Positions 26,263 through 33,612 of a stretch of DNA of 33,612 nucleotides are shown piece by piece; the stretch's first letter is position 1; each line of letters opens with the position of its first letter. The notes beneath the pieces are model-generated. The model ran no database searches, was not told the DNA's origin, and saw only the letters and a list, made by a program, of their open reading frames with translations. The translations under genes were made by a program, and so were the position numbers. The DNA is taken from the NCBI GenBank assembly GCA_013152685.1, contig JAADFX010000073.1:1-33612 (forward strand). The letters are read 5' to 3'. The DNA comes from Methanobacteriota archaeon. GTDB taxonomy: Archaea; Hydrothermarchaeota; Hydrothermarchaeia; Hydrothermarchaeales; BMS3B.

Positions 26263-26371
26263 CCTCCTCTTTTTGCTTTTTTGAGGAGGCGCCCCCTCTT
26301 TTTGTTGTTTAGAAGCTTTTCCCATAAATAATTTCTGTGACAAAATTCAAAATGTTCGTCATAGTTGAACA
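26263..26371 (-). promoter_or_regulatory. promoter/leader cassette copy C
   Basis: Dyad TGTTC (26353-26357) N9 GAACA (26367-26371); core CATAAATAATTTCTGTGACAAAATTCAAAATGTTC (26323-26357); arms CCTCCTC (26263-26269)/GAGGAGG (26283-26289); upper stem GAGGAGGC/GCCCCCTC (26283-26298), pairing in RNA with one G-U. Confidence 0.85.
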
Positions 26372-26752
26372 AGTTTTTCCTGTAAATCCACTAAAGGTAT
26401 AAACAAATGAATCAATATCGTTAAATTAGCAATCTGAATGTGCCTGTTGATCTAATCTTTATAGAGATTCTATCCCATGAGGCATGGATAGTCAGATAAA
26501 TAATAGTCTCTATTGGTTGTATAAATTTATCTGTCGCGGATGTGAGCTGCGGAAGAAAAGGCATTCTACACGCAGGCTGGCTTAATATTGTGGCACATGC
26601 GCGGATCAAAGCACGGAATGTTCTGCTTGTACCGTTCTGGACGGTTTCAGCAGGTGTTCGCTCTCGCGGAGGCGTTTGAACTTTCACCTGCTTCACGGTT
26701 CTGCCGGCAAACTTAATCTCGGCGCCCGGGAAACTTGGGGTGAGGTGGTGCA

Positions 26753-27208
26753 ATGAGGCTTGGTGCAGCTGTGCTGCTCCTCCTGCTGGTGGTGGGCTGC
26801 ACCGCCGGGGACGGCGGAGCCGACAGAAAGCCGGGCGAGGAGGAGCTGACCAGAAAGAGCAGCCAGGGTGAGGTGGACGTGGATGTGGTCTACCTCAATC
26901 CGCTGATGCCGGAGGAGAGGGAGAGGATTGTGTTCAAGGTTTACCTGAACACCCACACCGTGGACCTCTCGGGATACAGGGTGGAGAAGCTGGCGACCTT
27001 CAGAAACAGCCGCGGGATGGAGGTTAAGGAGGGTTTCGCCTGGATCCCGGAGATGGAGTCGGGACACCACCGCTACGGCTACCTGGTGCTCCCGGCGAGG
27101 GTCAACGGCACAGAGCTGGTGACGCCGGAGGACGAGTACATTGAGCTGGTTATTGACGGCATCCAGGGCAGGAGGGTGTTCAGGTGGGACCTGAGAGAGC
27201 TGAGGTGA
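26753..27208 (+). CDS. lipoprotein, partner of the following membrane protein
   Basis: Lipobox 'LLLLLVVGCTAGD'; 'IVFKVYLNTHTVDLSGYRVEKLATFRNSRGMEVKEGFAWIPEMESGHHRYGYLVLPA'. Confidence 0.75.
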   Translation: MRLGAAVLLLLLVVGCTAGDGGADRKPGEEELTRKSSQGEVDVDVVYLNPLMPEERERIVFKVYLNTHTVDLSGYRVEKLATFRNSRGMEVKEGFAWIPEMESGHHRYGYLVLPARVNGTELVTPEDEYIELVIDGIQGRRVFRWDLRELR

Positions 27209-27795
27209 TGCGGAAGGAGTTCGACGCGCTCGGAAGGAGAGCTACTCTGGCGGGCATGGGTGGAGGAGCCCTGCTCCTCCTCCTTTACTTCGGCATCCTC
27301 AGTGCTGCGCAGAGCTTTGAGCACGCGCTGAGCTCCTTCCTGGAGCTCTGGTACTGGATTCTCGCCCTCTCCGCGGGCTTTGGCACGCAGGTTGCCCTCT
27401 ACTACTACATCCGCGGAGCCTCCAGGCTCAGGGACGCCCGTGCGGGTGCCGGCGTTGCCGCAAGCGGTGGAATGAGCGGCACCGCCATGGTGGCGTGCTG
27501 CGCCCACCACCTCAGCGACGTCCTTCCGCTTTTCGGCGTCTCGGCAGCGGCGTTGTTCCTGACGGAGTACCAGCTCCTCTTCATGGTGCTGGGGCTGCTC
27601 TCAAGCCTGGTGGGCATCGCCTTCATGCTCAGGGTTATTGCCAGGGGTGCCCTCTTCGGGGAAGAAAGCACCCTCCGGGTGCTCCGGAGGGTGGACATGG
27701 ACAGGGTGTTCCACCTAACCCTGGCGCTGGCGGCGCTCACCCTCTTGACCGTGGCCACGGCGGGCTACCTGGGCGCTGTGGACCTCTCACCCTAG
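27208..27795 (+). CDS. multi-TM membrane protein with intramembrane CC-x-HH motif
   Basis: ATG overlaps preceding TGA (TGATG); 'GGMSGTAMVACCAHHLSDVLPLFGVSAAALFLTEYQ'. Track ORF starts 8 codons upstream. Confidence 0.75.
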   Translation: MRKEFDALGRRATLAGMGGGALLLLLYFGILSAAQSFEHALSSFLELWYWILALSAGFGTQVALYYYIRGASRLRDARAGAGVAASGGMSGTAMVACCAHHLSDVLPLFGVSAAALFLTEYQLLFMVLGLLSSLVGIAFMLRVIARGALFGEESTLRVLRRVDMDRVFHLTLALAALTLLTVATAGYLGAVDLSP

Positions 27796-27804
27796 GGGAG
27801 CGCA

Positions 27805-28416
27805 TCAGCAGCTCCTCAGGGAGCGCTGCCTCACCTCGCCCCCGGGGCTGGTCTCGGCAAACACTATGCCCTCGAAGGTGTAGATTTTTGTGCCCTCCTC
27901 CAGCCAGCAGTCAGGCATCAGCCCCGCCTTAATGCAGGTGTGGCTGAGAAACTCCTCAGCCGTCCACCCGTGGTCCACGGGCACCTGGGGGAGAAGCAGC
28001 CCCCTGGCCAGGCCCCTCTCAACAATCAGACCGTGCCTCCCCACCTGCACCTTCTCCGGGTACTGCCTGGGTGACTCCACCTCCAGAAGCCGCGGCGCCG
28101 TGAGCACCGTCACCTCCACTGTGCACCTCTCCAGCTCCCCGGGTGAAACCGGCGGGAACCTGGGGTCCTGCGTGGCGGCTGAGATCGCCGCCCTGATGGT
28201 GGCCTCCACCAGCGGGTAAACCGGCTCGGGGTAACCTATGCACCCCCTGAGCTCATGCTCGGGGTACCTCTCCAGGGTGACAAAGACCCCCGCCTTCTGC
28301 CGCAGCTTCTCCGGCGCATCTCCGGGAGGCTCCAGCTCGCGGCCTTCGCGCAGGTATACCTCAATCGCCCTTCTGGCAAGTGCCACGAGGTATCTGCCGT
28401 CCTCCAGGGAGTACAT
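27805..28416 (-). CDS. AMMECR1 family protein
   Basis: 'GVFVTLERYPEHELRGCIGYPEPVYPLVEATIRAAISAATQDPRFPPVSPGELERCTVEVTVLTAP' is the AMMECR1 core. Confidence 0.93.
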   Translation of the reverse strand: MYSLEDGRYLVALARRAIEVYLREGRELEPPGDAPEKLRQKAGVFVTLERYPEHELRGCIGYPEPVYPLVEATIRAAISAATQDPRFPPVSPGELERCTVEVTVLTAPRLLEVESPRQYPEKVQVGRHGLIVERGLARGLLLPQVPVDHGWTAEEFLSHTCIKAGLMPDCWLEEGTKIYTFEGIVFAETSPGGEVRQRSLRSC

Positions 28417-28451
28417 GCTATAGAATTCTTCTGGGGGCTTATCAACCTTAC

Positions 28452-28781
28452 CTAGAAGGTGAGGAGCTTCTCACTCCACGCCACCACTTCGTACATGTCC
28501 TTCAGGGTGGAGAAGGGGCAGAGCTCACTTCCCTCCTTGCGGCGCAGGTTGAGGCAGGTGCCGCATGCCAGGATCTCCCCGCCCTTGTCCACAAAGCTCT
28601 GCATCTGCTCCGTCACCTTAAAGTTCTCTGTGTCCAGGGTCTCTGCCTCCACACCCTTCCCCATGAGGAACACCTTAACCTCATCCCCAGAGCTCAGGGC
28701 AAAGTTGGCAAAGCGGAAGGCGTTCCACACCGTCTCCGGGTCGTTCGAGGATATCACAATTCCAACCTTCACCTTTACCAC
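28452..28781 (-). CDS. DsrE/DsrF-like sulfur-relay family protein
   Basis: 'VGIVISSNDPETVWNAFRFANFALSSGDEVKVFLMGKGVEAETL..GGEILACGTCLNLRRKEG'. Confidence 0.85.
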   Translation of the reverse strand: MVKVKVGIVISSNDPETVWNAFRFANFALSSGDEVKVFLMGKGVEAETLDTENFKVTEQMQSFVDKGGEILACGTCLNLRRKEGSELCPFSTLKDMYEVVAWSEKLLTF

Positions 28782-28834
28782 CTCCTTGGCATCTCACCTA
28801 CTATTATATCGTGATATATTAATATATTTTGCCC

Positions 28835-29293
28835 CTAGAGGATGTGCTTTTTGAACACCACCGCATCCTCGCCGTCGTTGTAGTACCCCTTCAGCACCTC
28901 CTTCTCCGAATAGCCGAGCCTCCTGTAGAACCTCATCGCCCTGGTGTTTGATGCCCTGACCTCCAGCCACAGCTCGATGACGCCCATCTTTTTCAGCTCC
29001 TCCTCCACCGCCAGCATGAGCGCCCTGCCTATGCCGCGGCACCTGAAGCCGGGGTCAACGGCTATCGCAATTATGTGCCCCTTGGAGTTGACCTTCCTGG
29101 CAATTACATAGCCCACCACCCGCCTGTCCACCTCCGCCACCAGGAAGGTTTCGCCGTAGAGTTCGTACAGGTTTATCAGGAAGAGGGGGTGGTACGGGTC
29201 CCTGAAGCTCTGGGCTTCTATCTCATAGACCCTCTGCAGGTCGCTGGGTCTGAACTTCCTTATCATCAGAATCTCAAAGGCGCCGGCGCTCAT
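28835..29293 (-). CDS. rimI: GNAT N-acetyltransferase, RimI-like
   Basis: 'IRKFRPSDLQRVYEIEAQSF..GHIIAIAVDPGFRCRGIGRALMLAVEEELKKMGVIELWLEVRASNTRAMRFYRRLGY'. Start uncertain (29305, 29293 or 29266). Confidence 0.85.
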   Translation of the reverse strand: MSAGAFEILMIRKFRPSDLQRVYEIEAQSFRDPYHPLFLINLYELYGETFLVAEVDRRVVGYVIARKVNSKGHIIAIAVDPGFRCRGIGRALMLAVEEELKKMGVIELWLEVRASNTRAMRFYRRLGYSEKEVLKGYYNDGEDAVVFKKHIL

Positions 29294-29346
29294 ATCCCCG
29301 CACATATTTCTTATCTCACGCCACCAATATTATCTTTTCCTGAGGC

Positions 29347-29742
29347 ATGCGGATGCGCCGGAACTTTGCGGTAATCGCCGGGTACATCGCCGAGAACTAC
29401 ACCAGGGACACGCGGATTGTTGAGGTGGGTGTCGGCAGGAACAGGCAGGTGCTGGAGGAGCTCAGGAGGAGGGGGTTTGAAGTCCTGGGTGTTGACCTGG
29501 CTGGAGGGGAGGGGGTGGTGGTGGATAATGTGCTCTCGCCCAGGCTGGAGGTGTACCACGGGGCGGGGCTTATATACTCCATAAGACCTCCCCCGGAGCT
29601 GTACCCGGCGCTCCTGTCAGTCGCCAGGAAAGCCGGCGCGGACCTTCTAATTCGCCCCATGAGCACCGACCCTCCGCCGGAGGGGATGAGGCTGGTGAAC
29701 TACCGCGGGGAATTTTTCTATATTAAAAAGAGGTCACCTTAG
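29347..29742 (+). CDS. UPF0146 family protein
   Basis: 'AVIAGYIAENYTRDTRIVEVGVGRNRQVLEELRRRGFEVLGVDL..GLIYSIRPPPELYPALLSVARKAGADLLIRPMSTD'. Confidence 0.85.
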   Translation: MRMRRNFAVIAGYIAENYTRDTRIVEVGVGRNRQVLEELRRRGFEVLGVDLAGGEGVVVDNVLSPRLEVYHGAGLIYSIRPPPELYPALLSVARKAGADLLIRPMSTDPPPEGMRLVNYRGEFFYIKKRSP

Positions 29743-29973
29743 CCTTGCTCCGCACTCGCTGCAGAACTTGAAGAAGGGCTCATTTCTGGCGCCGCACCTG
29801 CTGCAGGTTACGGGACGGACAAGCTCAAAGGCATCGCACTCCTGGGCTCTCATATCCCGCGAGAGGGCGCAGAACATGCTCAGCTCGGCTCCGTTGAAGT
29901 TCCACTTTATAATCATGTTGGAGCAGAAGATGCACTTGCTGGTTACCTGGGCGATGTCCCTCAGATTGGCCAT
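29734..29973 (-). CDS. double zinc-ribbon small protein
   Basis: 'CIFCSNMIIKW..CALSRDMRAQECDAF' and 'CSRCGARNEPFFKFCSECGARL'; ATG overlaps the upstream rSAM stop (TAATG). Confidence 0.75.
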   Translation of the reverse strand: MANLRDIAQVTSKCIFCSNMIIKWNFNGAELSMFCALSRDMRAQECDAFELVRPVTCSRCGARNEPFFKFCSECGARLR

Positions 29974-31088
29974 TACTTCTCCTTATTACTGACATTTTTA
30001 AGTACTTTTTCTACGTACTCCTCTATAGCCCTCTCAATTCTGGGCCGGAGGTGCTCAAGCTTTTGCTTCGCCTCCCGCGACACCTCGGGAAGGGTTCTCC
30101 GGAAGACTCTCCGCGGGTCGCGCTCCGGCTCAAGCGCCCTGCTGCCCTTGAGCACTTCCAGGTCGCTGAAGGTGCCCAGGAGCCTCCTGCCCGCGTACAC
30201 CACCTCCTCCTCCACCTTCCTTCCATGGCGGGTGCCGAACATCTCAAAGAGGGGGAACTTGGTTATCCCGTTGGCACCAGCGAGCAGGGCAACGCCTATG
30301 TTCGGGAGCTGGTCCACCCAGGTGCCCGAGATTATCTTTACCTCCGGAAAGCTCAGCCTCACCGCCGCGATTACGCCCGCCTGGTAAAGCGACGCCGGTG
30401 GAGGAGAATTTTCGTAGCGCGTGCCCCTGTGGGGGTTGAGGGAGTAGATGGTAATCCTGTCCAGCTCCAGCTCCGCTATCAGCTCGAGCAGCGCATGGGC
30501 GTCGCTGACGCTCTCCCCAAGCCCCAGGATTACTGTAATCCCCGTCGAGTAGCCCATCTCCCCCGCCTCAGCAAGCATGCGCTTTATTTTTGCTAGGGGC
30601 TTGCCTGGCACAATCTCGCTGCGCAGCTCCTCATTCACGCACTCAACGCTCCCGGTCACGCCCTCTGCAACGCCCCTGAGGTGCTCAAGCTGCTCTCCGC
30701 TCAGCACGCCCACATTGAGCCACACCTTTGACTGCGCCGCGTGGGCAACCATCTCCGCAAGGAGGCGCAGCTCCTCCAGGGTATAGGCACCGTACCCCCC
30801 TGACAGGAACTCCACCTCCCACCCGAGCCTGCGTATCAGCTCCGCCTCAGCAACGACTCGCCAGGGTGCGCGCTTCGCCTTCTCGGCGGAGCTCAGTCTC
30901 TTCCTCTGCTTTGCCATGTAGCAGAAGGCGCAGCTCGCCAGGGAGCACCACCAGGATATGAAGATTGCCCTCTCCAGGGTTACATAATCGCCGTGCCGCC
31001 TCAGCGTGAGCGCATTTGCCTCCCTCAGAGCCTCGAGGAGGTGCTCTGAGTCGCTGAAGAGCTGGGATACCTCCTTCCGGGTGAGCAT
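29973..31088 (-). CDS. radical SAM protein with non-canonical CX4CX2C motif (BioB-like architecture)
   Basis: 'ISWWCSLASCAFCYMAKQRKR' verified codon by codon (TGC TCC CTG GCG AGC TGC GCC TTC TGC); 'FLSGGYGAYTLEEL', 'GYSTGITVILGLGESVSDA', 'YSLNPHRGTRYENSPPP'. Confidence 0.82.
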   Translation of the reverse strand: MLTRKEVSQLFSDSEHLLEALREANALTLRRHGDYVTLERAIFISWWCSLASCAFCYMAKQRKRLSSAEKAKRAPWRVVAEAELIRRLGWEVEFLSGGYGAYTLEELRLLAEMVAHAAQSKVWLNVGVLSGEQLEHLRGVAEGVTGSVECVNEELRSEIVPGKPLAKIKRMLAEAGEMGYSTGITVILGLGESVSDAHALLELIAELELDRITIYSLNPHRGTRYENSPPPASLYQAGVIAAVRLSFPEVKIISGTWVDQLPNIGVALLAGANGITKFPLFEMFGTRHGRKVEEEVVYAGRRLLGTFSDLEVLKGSRALEPERDPRRVFRRTLPEVSREAKQKLEHLRPRIERAIEEYVEKVLKNVSNKEK

Positions 31089-31095
31089 TACCGCC

Positions 31096-31701
31096 TCATC
31101 TCCAGCCGGTGATAATAAAAACGGGATTCATCGCCCTCATCATGCTCACGCCCTCGCGCACCTTCTCCGCCCTTGCAACGCTCACCAGCACAACCTCCTG
31201 CTCAAACTTCGCTGCCTCGAGGGCGGCGCGTGCCCTGTGAAGCGTCTCCAGGGTTATTGCAGTCATCACCACCCTGCCTTCGGGATGCAGCTTTTTTGTG
31301 ACAGCTTCCACTATCTCCTCCACCCTGCCGCCGCTTCCACCTACAAAGACGCGGTGCGGTGGCTCCAGGCTGTGCAGTGCTCCTGGAGCCTCCCCCTCCA
31401 CAATGCGAACCTCCCCCTCTCCGGGGGTGGAGGCGCTCTCAGCAATGCCGAACCTCGCCAGGTTCCGCCTCAGCAGTGCAATCGCCTTCTCCTGCCTCTC
31501 CACGGCGTACACCCTGGCTCCAAGCAGCGCAGCCTCCACGCTCACGCTACCGGTGCCCGCGCCCACGTCGTAGAGCACCTCTCCGCGGCAGAGCCCGAGC
31601 TTCGCCAGCGCCACCGCACGAACCTCCTGCTTCGTCATGGGCACGCCTTCACGCTCAAAGGCGTCGTCGGGTACTCCGGGCACCGCGCGCTTCACTTCCA
31701 C
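31096..31701 (-). CDS. cbiT: cobalt-precorrin-6B C15-methyltransferase (decarboxylating)
   Basis: 'VPGVPDDAFEREGVPMTKQEVRAVALAKLGL..VLYDVGAGTGSVSVEAALL'; next to cbiE and cbiD. Confidence 0.92.
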   Translation of the reverse strand: MEVKRAVPGVPDDAFEREGVPMTKQEVRAVALAKLGLCRGEVLYDVGAGTGSVSVEAALLGARVYAVERQEKAIALLRRNLARFGIAESASTPGEGEVRIVEGEAPGALHSLEPPHRVFVGGSGGRVEEIVEAVTKKLHPEGRVVMTAITLETLHRARAALEAAKFEQEVVLVSVARAEKVREGVSMMRAMNPVFIITGWR

Positions 31702-32297
31702 ACCACCATTATGCTGTTACCCGAGAAGCTCTCCCCGGCGATGTCCTCCAGGGTAGCCACCACCACCCGCTCTCCCGGCAGGGTGAGGTTCTCGCACACC
31801 GCGCAGCGGCGGTTTCCCAGGCGGGCGAGTAGCCTTCTGGCGACTTTATGGGGAGGGTTTTTACCGTCGCACATTACAACAACCTTCTCCTCTCCATGAA
31901 GCCCCTCCAGCGCATCCTCCCGGCCGTGGAGGCTCACCACTTTTGCCCCGTTCCAGGGCTCCTTAATCCTGGCGAAGCACAGCTGCACAGAGCTTATACC
32001 CGGCACCACCTCCAGCATCTCCTCCGGAAACCTCCTCCTGAGGAAGCCCAAGATGCTGAACAGCGTCGCATCGCCGGAGGTAAGCACCGCCACGTCTTTA
32101 TCCGAGTGCCTCTTTATGAACTCCACAACCTCCTCCAGGTCGCGGCGTATCACCATTCTGGGCCTGCTGCGGGGCGCAAACCTGAGCGCGGTCTCCCCCC
32201 CTGCAAAGGCAGAAGCGCGGGCGATTGCGCGCCTCGCCGCGGGGGTTATGTACTCCTCGCCTCCCGGGCCAACGCCTACAACAAGTATCTTCCCCAC
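31692..32297 (-). CDS. cbiE: cobalt-precorrin-7 C5-methyltransferase
   Basis: 'ILVVGVGPGGEEYITPAARRAIARASAFAGG', 'VAVLTSGDATLFSILGFLRRRF', 'VPGISSVQLCFARI'. Confidence 0.92.
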   Translation of the reverse strand: MGKILVVGVGPGGEEYITPAARRAIARASAFAGGETALRFAPRSRPRMVIRRDLEEVVEFIKRHSDKDVAVLTSGDATLFSILGFLRRRFPEEMLEVVPGISSVQLCFARIKEPWNGAKVVSLHGREDALEGLHGEEKVVVMCDGKNPPHKVARRLLARLGNRRCAVCENLTLPGERVVVATLEDIAGESFSGNSIMVVWK

Positions 32298-33361
32298 CTT
32301 ATCCGCCTCGCTCCAGCGTCGCTGCCTACTACCTCTCCTTTCAGGTTAATTAGGATGGTGCCGGTCTTAAGCTTTCCCTCCACGCGCTCTCCGGCGCGAA
32401 GCGAGGCGCGCTCTGCAATGCGGTTGAGCACGCCTGCGAAGCCCCCGCTTAACAGCAGAGACACAGCCTCCTCCGCGGTAGCCGAGCGGAGCAGCTTTGC
32501 GACAAGCTCCTGAGGTGCGCCCCCCTCAGCGGCGTAGGCAGCGAGGGTTTCAAGGCGGGCATCCGCGACCCTGCTGTGGGTGTGGAAGATGCCGGCCGCA
32601 ACCTTGACCAGCTTTCCCACGTGGCCGAAGAGCAGCACCCCCTCAATCCCCCTTTCGGCGCACTGCTCCAGCATGTAGCCCACGTAGTTGCCGCACTGCA
32701 CCACCGCATCCTCGGGCACGCGCCGCCTCAGTGCGTTCTTCTCCCCTATCCTGCCCGGGGTGAGCACCACCTCCGTGAAGCCTGCCGCAAGGGCTACGTC
32801 TATCTGGGGCACCAGGGAGCGCATGAAGGCGCTCTCACTCCAGGGCTCCACCCTGCCGCTCGTCCCCAGGATTGAGATCCCCCCCTTAATGCCCAGCTTC
32901 GGGTTCATCGTCCTCCTGGCGAGCTCCTTTCCGCGGGGCACCTCTATGAGCACCTCCACCCCGCCCTCGGGCATGGCCTCCCTGACAGCGCGGCGTATCA
33001 TCTCCCTGGGCACCGGGTTTATTGCAGCCTCTCCCACGGGCACAGCCAGCCCCGGCTTTGTCACCACGCCCACGCCCCTGCCGCCCCCTATCACCACCTC
33101 CCTGCCGGAGCGGCGCCTCACCTCAGCGCAGATCAGCGCGCCGTGGGTAACGTCAGGGTCGTCGCCGGCGTCCTTAACCACGCACGCCCTCGCCACGCCT
33201 TCGCGCATCTCGAGCTGTGCTACGCCGAGGCTCACCCTTTCGCCGGAAGGTAAGGCGATGCTGACCCTCTCCCTTCTCTCGCCGCGCAGCAGAAGCGTCG
33301 CCGCCTTTGCCGCGGCGGCGGCGCAGGTTCCCGTGGTGAAGCCCTTTCTGAGCTTTTTCAT
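32276..33361 (-). CDS. cbiD: cobalt-precorrin-5B C1-methyltransferase
   Basis: 'MKKLRKGFTTGTCAAAAAKAA', 'VVKDAGDDPDVTHGA', 'NPKLGIKGGISILGTSG', 'LLFGHVGKLVKVAAGIFHTHS'. ATG 33361 preferred to track start 33421. Confidence 0.95.
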   Translation of the reverse strand: MKKLRKGFTTGTCAAAAAKAATLLLRGERRERVSIALPSGERVSLGVAQLEMREGVARACVVKDAGDDPDVTHGALICAEVRRRSGREVVIGGGRGVGVVTKPGLAVPVGEAAINPVPREMIRRAVREAMPEGGVEVLIEVPRGKELARRTMNPKLGIKGGISILGTSGRVEPWSESAFMRSLVPQIDVALAAGFTEVVLTPGRIGEKNALRRRVPEDAVVQCGNYVGYMLEQCAERGIEGVLLFGHVGKLVKVAAGIFHTHSRVADARLETLAAYAAEGGAPQELVAKLLRSATAEEAVSLLLSGGFAGVLNRIAERASLRAGERVEGKLKTGTILINLKGEVVGSDAGARRIRWGRYLL

Positions 33362-33409
33362 GATGAAAAAAGTAATATTCTCTTTCGCATATAGCTTTAT
33401 CCATGAAGC

Positions 33410-33612
33410 GTGTGCACGCACGTGTTTATCTCCGGCAGGGTGCAGGGCGTGTTCTACCGGGAGTACACCCGCAGAAAGGCGCAGGAGCTGGGGGTAAAGG
33501 GCTGGGTGAGAAATCTGCCCGACGGCAGGGTTGAGGCGGTCTTTGAGGGCGAGGACAGAGCCGTGGACGAGATGGTGCGCTGGTGCTGGGAGGGCTCGCC
33601 CTACGCCAGCGT
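33410..33612 (+). CDS. acyP: acylphosphatase (runs off right edge)
   Basis: GTG start; 'CTHVFISGRVQGVFYREYTRRKAQELGVKGWVRNLPDGRVEAVFEGEDRAVDEMVRWCWEGSPYAS'. Confidence 0.88.
   Translation, partial: MCTHVFISGRVQGVFYREYTRRKAQELGVKGWVRNLPDGRVEAVFEGEDRAVDEMVRWCWEGSPYAS

Noticed and set aside
26421-26753. 110-aa minus-strand ORF in the spacer
   Set aside because: No recognisable motifs, no SD, crosses the AT/GC transition and covers the lipoprotein gene's promoter.
1-33612. CRISPR arrays, rRNA, tRNA, transposases
   Set aside because: No regularly spaced repeats, recognisable rRNA or tRNA cloverleaf/TTC-loop signature, or transposase motifs were seen; a covariance-model scan would be needed to exclude small RNAs.

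Overview
Archaeal (euryarchaeal-looking) chromosomal window, densely packed with genes on both strands. Most of it is housekeeping: Lhr-type helicase, endonuclease III, isoprenyl diphosphate synthase, malate/lactate dehydrogenase, CcmF cytochrome c maturation, archaeal-type AspRS, HisD, SepCysS, geranylgeranyl reductase-like flavoprotein, AMMECR1, DsrE-like, RimI-like, and a cbiT-cbiE-cbiD cobalamin cluster. A visibly AT-richer accessory stretch (about 20.5-26.7 kb) encodes secreted and membrane proteins, an ADAM/M12-like metzincin protease and a membrane-anchored tandem winged-HTH regulator. The strongest unexplained signal is in this stretch: three near-identical promoter/leader cassettes (22686-22793, 23806-23910, 26263-26371). 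Each has a TGTTC-N9-GAACA dyad, a nearly invariant 35-bp TATA core, and a 5'-UTR with two mutually exclusive hairpins, one of which sequesters the Shine-Dalgarno with compensatory base changes between copies. They precede three unrelated genes. Other items: an ABC-2 permease fused to a PrsW-like intramembrane protease, a strong inverted repeat over the TATA/TSS/SD region of an orphan LivJ-like gene, further promoter palindromes, a CX4CX2C radical SAM protein, and an ATP-cone/PD-(D/E)XK/HhH fusion. All assignments come from reading motifs by eye; no searches were run.
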